DNA of 64,000 bases from Gammaproteobacteria bacterium (lineage in GTDB: Bacteria; Pseudomonadota; Gammaproteobacteria; SZUA-152). The stretch lies in NCBI GenBank assembly GCA_029882975.1, contig JAOUJW010000009.1, positions 81,830-145,829 of the forward strand. Direction: 5' to 3'. Of the stretch, positions 53,855 through 62,002 are shown piece after piece. A program made the translations under genes and the position numbers. The notes under the pieces are model-generated. The model worked only from the letters and a program-made list of their open reading frames with translations, was not told the origin of the DNA and searched no databases. Position 1 is the first letter of the stretch. Every line of letters starts with the position of its first letter.

Positions 53855-55113
53855 AACCAGCTCGCATCAGTGGGCAATTGGCCAAAGCCACGTGCGCTCT
53901 GCTTGGCGCCAACACATTGCAAGCTGTAGAAGCCACCGAGGCAGCTCCCTGGGAAATTGACAGCGCGTTTTTGTACTATACGGAATCCGGGCGCGTCACC
54001 GTATATGAACCGGTTGTTAATCTGCGTAAGGAAGTAGCCGATGATAATATTATCAACCTCCGTGTGGTACTGGATTCACTTACCGGAGCCTCGGCCAATG
54101 GCGCCATCCCCACGGACACTCCCCAAACGTTTACCACCCCTTCGGGCGAAGGAACGTATACCAGTGCCGCCCATCAACTGCCGTTAGACCACTCTTTTTC
54201 GGATATTCGCGGTGCCCTGGATCTGTCCTGGGAAACACCATTTGCCGCTTTAAGCAAAACTCTATGGAGCGCGAGCTTTTCCCGTGAGTATGACTACATG
54301 GCATATAGCCTTGCCGCGAACCTATCTCAGGATTTTAATAATCGCAACACGACGGTGACTGCGGCTTTTAGCTATGGCAAAGATTACAGTAAACCCATCG
54401 GCGGCGCCCCGGTAGGTCTGAGTGCGATGCCGAGCACCACAGCCACGGCCAAATCCCAACTGCCCGGTCAACAATCAAAAACCATCAAAGACGTGTTTCT
54501 GGGGCTGAGTCAAATCATAGACCGCCGCACCCTGGTACAGCTCAATGTCGGTTTCGGCAACTCCCGCGGTTATATGACCGACCCCTACAAAATACTCAGT
54601 GTAGTGGATCTTAGTGCCAACACCACCGGGTATGTCTTTGAAAACCGACCGGACAAACGCCACAAACGGGTTGTATACGGCAACTACATCCACCAACTGA
54701 ACACGGATGTCATTCGCTTCAGTTACCGTTATTACAAAGATGATTGGGATATTAAGTCCCATACAACAGAATTTCGGTACCGCTACGAAATAGGTCACGG
54801 TCATTTTTTACAGCCACATCTGCGCTACTATCAACAAAACGCAGCCCGCTTCCACCGCTATTTTCTACGCGACTCAGACAATCCCCAATATGCCAGTGCC
54901 GACTACCGTTTAAATGCCATGAGTGGCCGCACGTTTGGTTTATTGTACGGAATTGAGGTCAAACCGCTGAGCGAATTCAGTATACGTCTGGAGAAGTACC
55001 TTCAATCCGGTGAAGGCCAACCCAATGCCGCCTTTGGCAAAATCAGGGACCAGAATCTTTTCCCGACCGTGGAAACCTGGATATTTCAGCTGGGATATTC
55101 TTTCACATTCTGA
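53845..55113 (+). CDS. DUF3570 protein, probable outer-membrane beta-barrel
   Basis: This 422-aa protein is mostly alternating hydrophobic/polar beta strands ending in an aromatic ...IFQLGYSFTF, as expected for an outer-membrane barrel. A weak signal-like start (SGQLAKATCALLGANTLQA) precedes it. Near residue 73 the segment LDSLTGASANGA resembles the D-x-x-[ST]-G-A-[ST] motif that ApbE flavinylates, except that the acceptor position is Asn. GTG at 53845 has GGAGG six bases upstream. It overlaps the DUF4266 gene and precedes apbE by 2 bp, so the three products almost certainly work together. Confidence 0.82.
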   Translation: MQLKPARISGQLAKATCALLGANTLQAVEATEAAPWEIDSAFLYYTESGRVTVYEPVVNLRKEVADDNIINLRVVLDSLTGASANGAIPTDTPQTFTTPSGEGTYTSAAHQLPLDHSFSDIRGALDLSWETPFAALSKTLWSASFSREYDYMAYSLAANLSQDFNNRNTTVTAAFSYGKDYSKPIGGAPVGLSAMPSTTATAKSQLPGQQSKTIKDVFLGLSQIIDRRTLVQLNVGFGNSRGYMTDPYKILSVVDLSANTTGYVFENRPDKRHKRVVYGNYIHQLNTDVIRFSYRYYKDDWDIKSHTTEFRYRYEIGHGHFLQPHLRYYQQNAARFHRYFLRDSDNPQYASADYRLNAMSGRTFGLLYGIEVKPLSEFSIRLEKYLQSGEGQPNAAFGKIRDQNLFPTVETWIFQLGYSFTF

Positions 55114-55115
55114 AC

Positions 55116-56009
55116 ATGAACCTAAAACGTCAACCCGGTTATTTCAGAGGATGGTTTCACGCCATGGGCAGTCCCTGCGAGGTGCTTATGGAAACCGAGG
55201 ACCACGGCCTGGCCCAGGCTTTACTGCGCACCGTTACTCAAGAAGCCCGGCGAATCGAAGCCAAATTCAGCCGCTACCGGAAAGACAATATTGTGTACCA
55301 AATTAACCACGAATCCCATAAACAGGCGATTTGTGTGGATGCGGAAACCGCACGACTGCTCAACTATGCACAAGAGTGTTACGAATTGAGCGAGGGCCTG
55401 TTTGATATCAGCGCCGGTACGTTGAGTAACGTTTGGCATTTTGACAGCAGCGACCGCGTTCCGACCCGGGAACAAATACGACAATGTTTACAATACGTGG
55501 GTTGGGAAAAGGTGCACTGGGACAATCCCTTGATCCGTCTGCCTCCCGGCACGCAAATCGACCTGGGCGGTATTGGAAAAGAGTATGCCGTGGACCATTG
55601 TGTACAACAACTGCGCCAATCCACCTCCATTAGCTGCCTGGTCAACTTTGGGGGCGACATTGCCATCACCACCGGTCGACACAAGCGCAATGCCTGGTGT
55701 GTCGGTGTGGAAAATCCAAGTACCCCGGGTCAAGCCGGGAATACCGCTTTAAAACAAATCCGCTTAACTCAGGGCGCAGTAGCCACCAGCGGCGATGTGC
55801 GCCGCTATGTACTTAAAAACGGCGTTCGCTACGGTCATATCCTCAACCCGAAAACCGGTTGGCCTGAAACGCAAGCCCCGCGCAGCATCACGGTCGCGGC
55901 ACCCACGTGTTCCCAAGCCGGCGTTCTATCCACTCTTGCCATGCTACAAGGCGAACAGGCCGAAAGTTTTCTATCCGCACAACAAGTCCAATATTGGTGT
56001 TTGCGCTAA
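55116..56009 (+). CDS. ApbE-like FAD:protein FMN transferase, divergent
   Basis: ApbE motifs are present: MGSPCEVLMET at the start, FDISAGTLSNVW, PGTQIDLGGIGKEYAVD (about 150-165), VNFGGDI, ATSGDVRRYVL and YGHILNPKTGWPE. ApbE moves FMN from FAD to Thr/Ser in target proteins outside the cytoplasm. Two oddities: no signal peptide or lipobox is visible, and near the C-terminus the canonical A-D-A-L-x-T metal segment reads A-G-V-L-S-T, losing the Asp. It may therefore be a specialised subfamily dedicated to the DUF3570/DUF4266 partners. The start lies 2 bp after the DUF3570 stop. Confidence 0.87.
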   Translation: MNLKRQPGYFRGWFHAMGSPCEVLMETEDHGLAQALLRTVTQEARRIEAKFSRYRKDNIVYQINHESHKQAICVDAETARLLNYAQECYELSEGLFDISAGTLSNVWHFDSSDRVPTREQIRQCLQYVGWEKVHWDNPLIRLPPGTQIDLGGIGKEYAVDHCVQQLRQSTSISCLVNFGGDIAITTGRHKRNAWCVGVENPSTPGQAGNTALKQIRLTQGAVATSGDVRRYVLKNGVRYGHILNPKTGWPETQAPRSITVAAPTCSQAGVLSTLAMLQGEQAESFLSAQQVQYWCLR

Positions 56010-56023
56010 ACGCCAGGCCCAGC

Positions 56024-58168
56024 TTATCCAGCCTGCCGCACCAGGTTCGAACCGTATTGCTGTAATTGCTGCAATAACTGCGCTATATGATCCACCTGGT
56101 GATTATCCACCGCCTGCATCAGGTCTTTGGCAAAATGTGACAACTGAGGAAATCCAAAGGAACCACCGGCACCTTTAAGCTTATGCGCCTTAGCTCTTAA
56201 GGTGGCAAAGTCTTGATCACGTGCACAATGCTGCAACTCCTCTATCGCGGTAGTGAGATTACCCAGGAACTCTTGCACCAACGCTTCAAATTCATCATCC
56301 CTTTCATTCTCTACCGCAATAACGTTTGGCACTGTATGGGGCAAGAATTCGCTCAAAGCCTGTTGCAATTGCTCTAAATCCACGGGTTTGGTTAAATATT
56401 CCTGGGCTCCGGCCTGCAAACAATCGGAACGATTTTGTTTTAAGGCATTGGCGGATAATACAATGATTGGCTTCTTATAACCTTTAGCCCGCAATTGACG
56501 AATAGCCTGTAGTCCATCAACCTGGGGCATGTGCATATCCATAAGGATCAAGTCAAAGTCCCGGCGCAATGCCGCATCACATGCCTGAGCACCATCACCT
56601 ACGATTGTGGGGGTAATCCCCATACGTTTTAGATACATACGAATCAAAGCCTGAATATCACTGCTGTCTTCCGCCAACAATACCTTGGCGTTAAAAGACC
56701 GTGAAACCCGGGTTGGGCCCAGTATCCCGGAACGGTCCTCATCTTCATAAATAAGTTCTGCGTGCTCCAAGCCGGTATCTATGGTGACTTCAAAAACCGA
56801 ACCGCGGTGAATTTCGCTTTGGCAACTTATGTCACCCCCTAAATCGCGGGCAATTTGTCGGGAGATGGCCAAACCCAAACCGGTACCGCCATAACGCCGT
56901 GTGGTGGAACTATCGGCCTGTTGAAACACCTTAAAAATCCCCCCCATTTGTTCAGCGCTCATGCCTATGCCGGTATCTGCAACCTTAAATTGAATCTTGT
57001 GCGGCTCGCTGAGATAAACAACGGTTATCGTGATCCCACCCCGATGGGTGAATTTCAAAGCGTTGCTGCACAAATTCAGCAAGATCTGTTTTAAGCGGGT
57101 GGGATCTGTTTTAATAAAGCGCGGTAAGGGAAATTCAAAGCGGGTGGTCAGTGCTAAACCCTCGCTACGGGCTTTTTCTCCGATGATTCCCAACACATCG
57201 TCAACGACTTTCACCGGACTGACGTCGAGAATCTCGTAATCTATGCTACCAATTTCTATTTTACTGATATCCAATATGTCATTAATGATATCAAATAAGT
57301 GCAAACTGCTCTGGTGAATGGAATCCACTGCGATTTGCTGCTCATCCCGGCTTAACTGCAAATTGGCCAGCGTATCGGAGAAACCAATAATGGTTGTCAA
57401 GGGTGTGCGAATCTCATGGCTCATGTTGGCCAAAAACTCCGTTTTTGCACGAGTGGCTTCGTCCGCTCGAATGGAGGCGTAAGCCAATTCTTCATTCTTC
57501 ATAGCCAAATCCCGGTTTTTTTGGCTCACAAACCGGATCACCACCTTGGCCACATAGGCTTCCAGTAAAATGATAAACAAACCGGCTAATAACAATATTC
57601 CGATTGTGAGATTGGATTGGTGCCTGGCGGTACGCAGCGCTTCCTCAGTAAATCGTTTTTCCAACGCGATAGCGCGCTCCAATAAGGCCAGTACTTTGTC
57701 CTGCTCCACTCTAGCGGCTTTGAGGGTATCACGGTATTCGGCCTCGCTGACATCCTGCTGCAACATTTCAGCAGCGGCACGATTCAACGGCTGGGCTTTG
57801 CGAGTACGCTCCGTTAACTGCTGATGTAGCTCCGCTTCTTCCGGGTTCAAACCCAACATGACCAACTTATCCCGAGCATCGCGGTATTGGGCCGCGTAGC
57901 CGTAAAACTTGATAAGCTCTTCGTCACGCTCAAAATAGTCCTCTGTGGCCAATATTTTTGTCGTCGATAGAGCACGCAGTCGGATGGCATCGCGCATGGC
58001 ATAGGCGTATTCCATTTTGGCATTATTGACCTCGACAACTTCAGCCATACCGGCTCGCACCCGGTGTAATTGGCTTAAGCCAACAATACCCAGCATCAGG
58101 TTCAGGACCAGGATTAGCCCGAACCCCAGTCGCAGTATTTGCCCTAAATGTTTTTGACCGGCATCCAT
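56024..58168 (-). CDS. Hybrid sensor histidine kinase with receiver and Hpt domains
   Basis: It has two membrane helices (about residues 12-32 and 180-202) bounding a four-helix periplasmic region (REDRT-rich, about 35-180). Next come HisKA with His near 251 in FLANMSHEIRTPLTTI, a HATPase (VDTGIGMS, GTGLGLAISRQI), a receiver with Asp near 543 in LILMDMHMPQVDG, and a C-terminal Hpt with His near 661 in AKAHKLKGAGGSFGF. This is the layout of a BarA-like phosphorelay. No output regulator is beside it. It converges on apbE with 14 bp between them. Confidence 0.93.
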   Translation of the reverse strand: MDAGQKHLGQILRLGFGLILVLNLMLGIVGLSQLHRVRAGMAEVVEVNNAKMEYAYAMRDAIRLRALSTTKILATEDYFERDEELIKFYGYAAQYRDARDKLVMLGLNPEEAELHQQLTERTRKAQPLNRAAAEMLQQDVSEAEYRDTLKAARVEQDKVLALLERAIALEKRFTEEALRTARHQSNLTIGILLLAGLFIILLEAYVAKVVIRFVSQKNRDLAMKNEELAYASIRADEATRAKTEFLANMSHEIRTPLTTIIGFSDTLANLQLSRDEQQIAVDSIHQSSLHLFDIINDILDISKIEIGSIDYEILDVSPVKVVDDVLGIIGEKARSEGLALTTRFEFPLPRFIKTDPTRLKQILLNLCSNALKFTHRGGITITVVYLSEPHKIQFKVADTGIGMSAEQMGGIFKVFQQADSSTTRRYGGTGLGLAISRQIARDLGGDISCQSEIHRGSVFEVTIDTGLEHAELIYEDEDRSGILGPTRVSRSFNAKVLLAEDSSDIQALIRMYLKRMGITPTIVGDGAQACDAALRRDFDLILMDMHMPQVDGLQAIRQLRAKGYKKPIIVLSANALKQNRSDCLQAGAQEYLTKPVDLEQLQQALSEFLPHTVPNVIAVENERDDEFEALVQEFLGNLTTAIEELQHCARDQDFATLRAKAHKLKGAGGSFGFPQLSHFAKDLMQAVDNHQVDHIAQLLQQLQQYGSNLVRQAG

Positions 58169-58307
58169 AACTTATTGAAATTTCGAAAAAACAGAAGTAT
58201 TTGAGAAAAAACAGCTTTATACCTATCGACAGTTACCAGGAACATCTTTATTAAGCTGCCTTTAAAAGCGGATTCGGAGGCCCCATTAGAATAAAAAAGG
58301 ATGGCCA

Positions 58308-59414
58308 ATGGACACCAACAACATCAGCGGCAAGGTCGCAGAATTTCTGAAAAAAATCTCTCAATTCGGGCAACGCTTCCTAAGCCTGTACTCACCCAGC
58401 ACCCTGAAGGAGAAAGGCTGGATATGGGCCGGCGCTCTGTTTTCTCTGACCATTGTCGTAGCACTGTTCTTTTTGGGCGTGTATTGGAGCCGTGAACCGG
58501 ACAATCTAAACACCCGCACGGTAGCCTTGGATGCGGCTCAAGGTGACAAAGCCAAAATTGTCCCCGGTTTTACCACCACCGCCACACTCATCCAGGTGGC
58601 CGATACTCTGCTGAGCAAACCGGGTGGTTATTTGAGTAACGACAAGCTTCCTCCCGCTTCCTTTTTTGGTGCTTTTCCTATGCTGGACAACATTCCCAAT
58701 TGGGAATTCGGCGTAGTGACTATGGTTCGAGATACATCCAGGGTGTTACGCAATGATTTTTCCCGCTCTCAATCGCAATCTCTGGAAAATGAATTTCTAG
58801 CCCAGGCGGAACCGAAATTCAATTTCGCCAATGATTCCTGGTTATTCCCGCCCACTGAAAGCGAATACGGTAAAGGTGTGGAATTTCTACAAAAATATTT
58901 ACACAATCTGGCCTCCCAGTCGGATCCCAATACCCAATTTTTTACCCGAGCTGACAATCTGAATGAACTGCTGGCTATCATTGAAAAGCGTTTGGGCAAT
59001 CTATCTCAACGCCTCAATGCCAGTGTGGAAGAGCTGCGGGTTAACACGGACCTGGCCGGCGACAGCGCCGCCGAGCAATCCACCCAGGCACCCGGCCTGG
59101 TAATCGCCAAAACGCCTTGGATGGAAATTGATGATGTGTTTTATGAAGCTCGTGGTTATGTTTGGGGTTTGCTGAACATTCTCAGAGCGGTGGAAGTGGA
59201 CTTTGAAAAAGTGTTACAGAAAAAAAATGCCGTGGCCAGTTTGCAACAAGTGATTCGCCTGCTGGAGCAGGCACAAGCCCAACCGTCCAGCCCCATGGTG
59301 CTCAACGGAGACCCCATGGGCTGGATGGCCAATTATTCCAAGGCCCTGGTCAGTTACATTTCGCCCGCCAATTCCGCCATCATTGATTTGCGAAATTTAC
59401 TGACGACCGGCTAA
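58308..59414 (+). CDS. DUF2333 family protein
   Basis: A single N-terminal membrane helix (about residues 43-62, ALFSLTIVVALFFLGVYW) anchors a large periplasmic domain with the DUF2333 pattern: PGFTTTATLIQVADTLLSKPGGYLSND, ASFFGAFPMLDNIPNWEFG and WMEIDDVFYEARGYVWGLLNILRA. Its function is unknown; it is common in gammaproteobacteria. AAGGA is six bases before ATG. It converges on the first rhodanese gene with a 1-bp gap. Confidence 0.9.
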   Translation: MDTNNISGKVAEFLKKISQFGQRFLSLYSPSTLKEKGWIWAGALFSLTIVVALFFLGVYWSREPDNLNTRTVALDAAQGDKAKIVPGFTTTATLIQVADTLLSKPGGYLSNDKLPPASFFGAFPMLDNIPNWEFGVVTMVRDTSRVLRNDFSRSQSQSLENEFLAQAEPKFNFANDSWLFPPTESEYGKGVEFLQKYLHNLASQSDPNTQFFTRADNLNELLAIIEKRLGNLSQRLNASVEELRVNTDLAGDSAAEQSTQAPGLVIAKTPWMEIDDVFYEARGYVWGLLNILRAVEVDFEKVLQKKNAVASLQQVIRLLEQAQAQPSSPMVLNGDPMGWMANYSKALVSYISPANSAIIDLRNLLTTG

Positions 59415-59415
59415 C

Positions 59416-60213
59416 TTAGTTACCGTTCTTCATTTCCTTAAAATAAGCGTGGATGCCGCCTTTCATAAAGTGGTAATCCGTAACACCCATTTCTTTAAGG
59501 TGATACTGTAACCAACGTACTTGCTTACCCGCGGCATCATAGATCAGCAGGCCTTTGCCTTCGCGCTTGGCTTTCTTAATGTATCGATCCAGCTTCTTGG
59601 TATCGTCCAGAAACACTCGATATTCACGGCCTACAAAAATAGACAGGGCCTCACGTTGAAATCGATCCCTCACATCCAACACAATGTCTTCCGTTGAAGC
59701 CAGGCGCTCACCAAATTGATCCGGGGTCAGAGAATGTTTCTCAAATTCGGTTTTGCTGATTAACAAATTGGGGTCCCTCAACGTTTTGCTGATCAGCATA
59801 GTGTTTTTGGGATACGCCTTGGCCCAGTCCAGTACACCGGCATCATATGCCACCACATTATCTATTTTTGCGTTCTTGGCTTTTCGCGCCGCCTTATAGG
59901 ACTTCATGCAGGTTTTGCCATTGCAATAAACCACAATCGGTCTATCGCTGGACGCACGTAACTTCTGCATGTCCGCTGCAAAGGTTTTGGATGCCAAGGG
60001 AATATTGATCGCGTTTTCGATTCGAAGCGTTTGATACTCGTAAGTTGATCTCACATCGACAATATGGACGTCCTTACGCTGAGTATACAAATCCTTCAGC
60101 TCAATATATTTTACTTCGGGAAAAACGTCGCGGCCTGGAAATTCTTTGTCCGCAGCCCAGGTTTGCGACATCATTACGCCCAGCAGGACGCTTAGCATGA
60201 ATGATTTAACCAT
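59416..60213 (-). CDS. Exported tandem double-rhodanese protein, paralogue 1
   Basis: After a signal peptide (VKSFMLSVLLGVMMSQTWA-A) come two rhodanese-like domains. The first has the active-site loop CNGKTCMKSYKAA, with the nucleophilic Cys97; the second has DVRDRFQREALSIFVGREYR and the loop DAAGKQVRWLQYHLKE, where Asp stands in the Cys position, so it is catalytically inert. The protein is probably periplasmic and transfers sulfane sulfur or acts as a persulfide carrier. ATG at 60213 is chosen because it begins the signal peptide directly. It is a close paralogue of the next gene, 180 bp upstream. Confidence 0.9.
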   Translation of the reverse strand: MVKSFMLSVLLGVMMSQTWAADKEFPGRDVFPEVKYIELKDLYTQRKDVHIVDVRSTYEYQTLRIENAINIPLASKTFAADMQKLRASSDRPIVVYCNGKTCMKSYKAARKAKNAKIDNVVAYDAGVLDWAKAYPKNTMLISKTLRDPNLLISKTEFEKHSLTPDQFGERLASTEDIVLDVRDRFQREALSIFVGREYRVFLDDTKKLDRYIKKAKREGKGLLIYDAAGKQVRWLQYHLKEMGVTDYHFMKGGIHAYFKEMKNGN

Positions 60214-60393
60214 AAAAACCACCTACCTAGTTCGATTCGTTGGCGACTACTGCATAAGTTTTATTTTTGGGCAGGAAGAAACGTGCCCTCTATAGCCCTG
60301 TAACGAACTTTGTAGAATAATCTTTAAATTTACGCGTCTACATTAACGCTTTCTTAAGGTAAGCAACATTTATAGTGGAAACAATCTATTAGA

Positions 60394-61218
60394 CTAACGC
60401 ACGAACTCGCTTTTGAGTTGGTCATAATAAGCTGCCGTACCACCCTTCATAAAATAATAGGATTTAACCCCTTTTTCTTTAAGGTAATACTGCAGCCACC
60501 GAACCTGCTTCCCAGCAGCATCATGGACCAGTAAGGTTTTGTTTTCCCGTTTAGCTTTGTCGATATAGCGATCCAGACTGCGTTTGTCGTCCAAATAGGC
60601 GCGGCGTTCACGGCCTACGAATAATGACAAACCTTCTCGCTGAAAGCGATCACGGACATCGATGACAATAGCGCCTGAATTGGCGACTTCTTCCCCGTAA
60701 GCATCGGGCGAAAGCAAATGCCGGTTAAACTCATTTTTACTAATGAGCTTATTTCTGGACACCGGACTTTTACCCAGTAACACGGCGTTTTCCGGGTAGG
60801 TTCGCGCCCAGTCCATAATGCCTGCATCAAAAGCATGCACGTCCTGAATTTTGTTTACGGAACACTTTAAAGCAGCTTTGTAGGATTTCATGCAGGTTTT
60901 GCCATTGCAATAAACCACAATGGGTTTTATTTCTTTGGCCCTTAAAGTGCGCATGCGTTCTACATAAGTGGGTGAAGATAAAGGAATATTAACAGCACCC
61001 TTGATTCTAAGGGTCTCAAACTCATAGGCGGAACGCACATCCACAACAATGACTTCATTGAAACGTCGCTGCAATTCCTCCAGCTCCATCACCGGAACCA
61101 ATGGATACAGGGCCCGCCCCGGAAACTCGACTTTTTCCGGCGCTGCCACTAACGGCACCGCCCACGTCATCAGCAAAATCAAAAGCCCTAGCTTGCTGAA
61201 TAGACAATGTCTAAACAT
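60394..61218 (-). CDS. Exported tandem double-rhodanese protein, paralogue 2
   Basis: The architecture matches its neighbour: signal peptide (LGLLILLMTWAVPLVA-A), an active rhodanese domain with Cys104 in VYCNGKTCMKSYKAA, and an inactive second domain with HDAAGKQVRWLQYYLKEKGV. Cys109 at the loop end is also shared by both paralogues and could form a disulfide or trisulfide with the first. The duplication is tandem and both copies keep the active cysteine, so both are probably functional. It is transcribed leftwards, ahead of paralogue 1. Confidence 0.9.
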   Translation of the reverse strand: MFRHCLFSKLGLLILLMTWAVPLVAAPEKVEFPGRALYPLVPVMELEELQRRFNEVIVVDVRSAYEFETLRIKGAVNIPLSSPTYVERMRTLRAKEIKPIVVYCNGKTCMKSYKAALKCSVNKIQDVHAFDAGIMDWARTYPENAVLLGKSPVSRNKLISKNEFNRHLLSPDAYGEEVANSGAIVIDVRDRFQREGLSLFVGRERRAYLDDKRSLDRYIDKAKRENKTLLVHDAAGKQVRWLQYYLKEKGVKSYYFMKGGTAAYYDQLKSEFVR

Positions 61219-61581
61219 AACACCCTTCCCCCTAACGAGAGTTGATCGATCTATCCAAAATGCTGCAAAGCCGTGCTTCTGGTCTTCAGAACACGGAAAA
61301 TCGGCTGGGCCGACTTCCCTCTTTGGGTATTTTTTATAGTTTTTCGAGGGTTATGTGCCAATACACACCATAAAACCAGCTTGGGCAATGATAGCGTATT
61401 CTTTATTGCACGTTAGAACTTTTTAAGAAAGGAAACAAGTTCTAAATTGGAATTATTATATAATAACTGGCCGGAAAATGGCCAAATTACTTCTCAAGCC
61501 CGTCAACACCTTGATAAAAGTCCAAATCGGCACTTGACTCCAGAGGGCTCAATCGGTTTAATACGCGTTCCGCAAATTAGC
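61219..61581. other. 363-bp region upstream of tRNA-Phe
   Basis: The left part should hold the promoter of the second rhodanese gene on the minus strand. An inverted pair agaactt/aagttct lies at 61416-61443. The right part holds the tRNA-Phe promoter (61534-61562). There is no convincing coding frame. Confidence 0.45.
61534..61562 (+). promoter_or_regulatory. Sigma-70 promoter of tRNA-Phe
   Basis: A -35 element TTGACT (61534-61539) and -10 element TTTAAT (61557-61562) have 17-bp spacing, followed by a G+C-rich discriminator (acgcgttccgc). The predicted start lies about 13 bp before the tRNA gene, as usual for stable-RNA promoters under stringent control. Confidence 0.7.
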
Positions 61582-61657
61582 GCCCAGGTAGCTCAGTCGG
61601 TAGAGCAGGGGACTGAAAATCCCCGTGTCGGTGGTTCGATTCCGCCCCTGGGCACCA
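61582..61657 (+). tRNA. pheT: tRNA-Phe (GAA)
   Basis: A complete cloverleaf: acceptor GCCCAGG/CCTGGGC, D arm, anticodon stem-loop GGGGA-CTGAAAA-TCCCC with anticodon GAA, T arm GGTGG-TTCGATT-CCGCC, discriminator A and an encoded CCA. It is 76 nt. The sequence beyond it changes to an A+T-rich accessory region, so the tRNA may be an integration target; no integrase or repeat of its 3' end is visible inside the window. The symbol is used only as a label for the Phe tRNA. Confidence 0.98.
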
Positions 61658-62002
61658 TTTTCCACACAATATCAAATGTTTACGGCTATCATTGTGGTTG
61701 CCAGTTTTTCCGGAAATTCAATGCTACAGGGGTGATACGATCAAAAGAACCTCTTCTCTCTGCTGCAATTCCTGTAACAACACGTAAAACCAGAAACAAA
61801 GATGATTAGCCCTAGAAACTAGCCTTAACGCCGAAACATTAAAACCATATTGGATAATTTAAAACCGGAATCCATAGTTTTTTCACAGCGTTTACAATAC
61901 TATCCCCCTCACGACAATAATTGTGTTAATTGTCGTATCCTAAATCTACCCGGAAGTGTATGTTTCCCAAACATCAAGAACGACAAATAAAGGTTAGAAA
62001 GA
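61658..62002. other. 345-bp region between tRNA-Phe and the dCTP-deaminase gene
   Basis: No credible gene lies here. A palindrome at 61911-61936 (acgacaat...attgtcgt) sits 67 bp before the deaminase ATG and could be an operator. No attachment-site copy of the tRNA 3' end and no integrase fragment is seen. The composition shifts to A+T-rich from about 61790. Confidence 0.5.
61911..61936. repeat. 8-bp inverted repeat upstream of the dCTP-deaminase gene
   Basis: Arms acgacaat (61911-61918) and attgtcgt (61929-61936) have a 10-nt spacer, a size fitting a dimeric repressor site. It lies in the expected promoter region of the defence gene. No regulator gene is next to it. Confidence 0.5.

Noticed and set aside
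61658..62002. Attachment-site copy of the tRNA-Phe 3' end near the defence gene
   Set aside because: I searched the downstream sequence by eye and found no second copy; if it exists it lies beyond the window.
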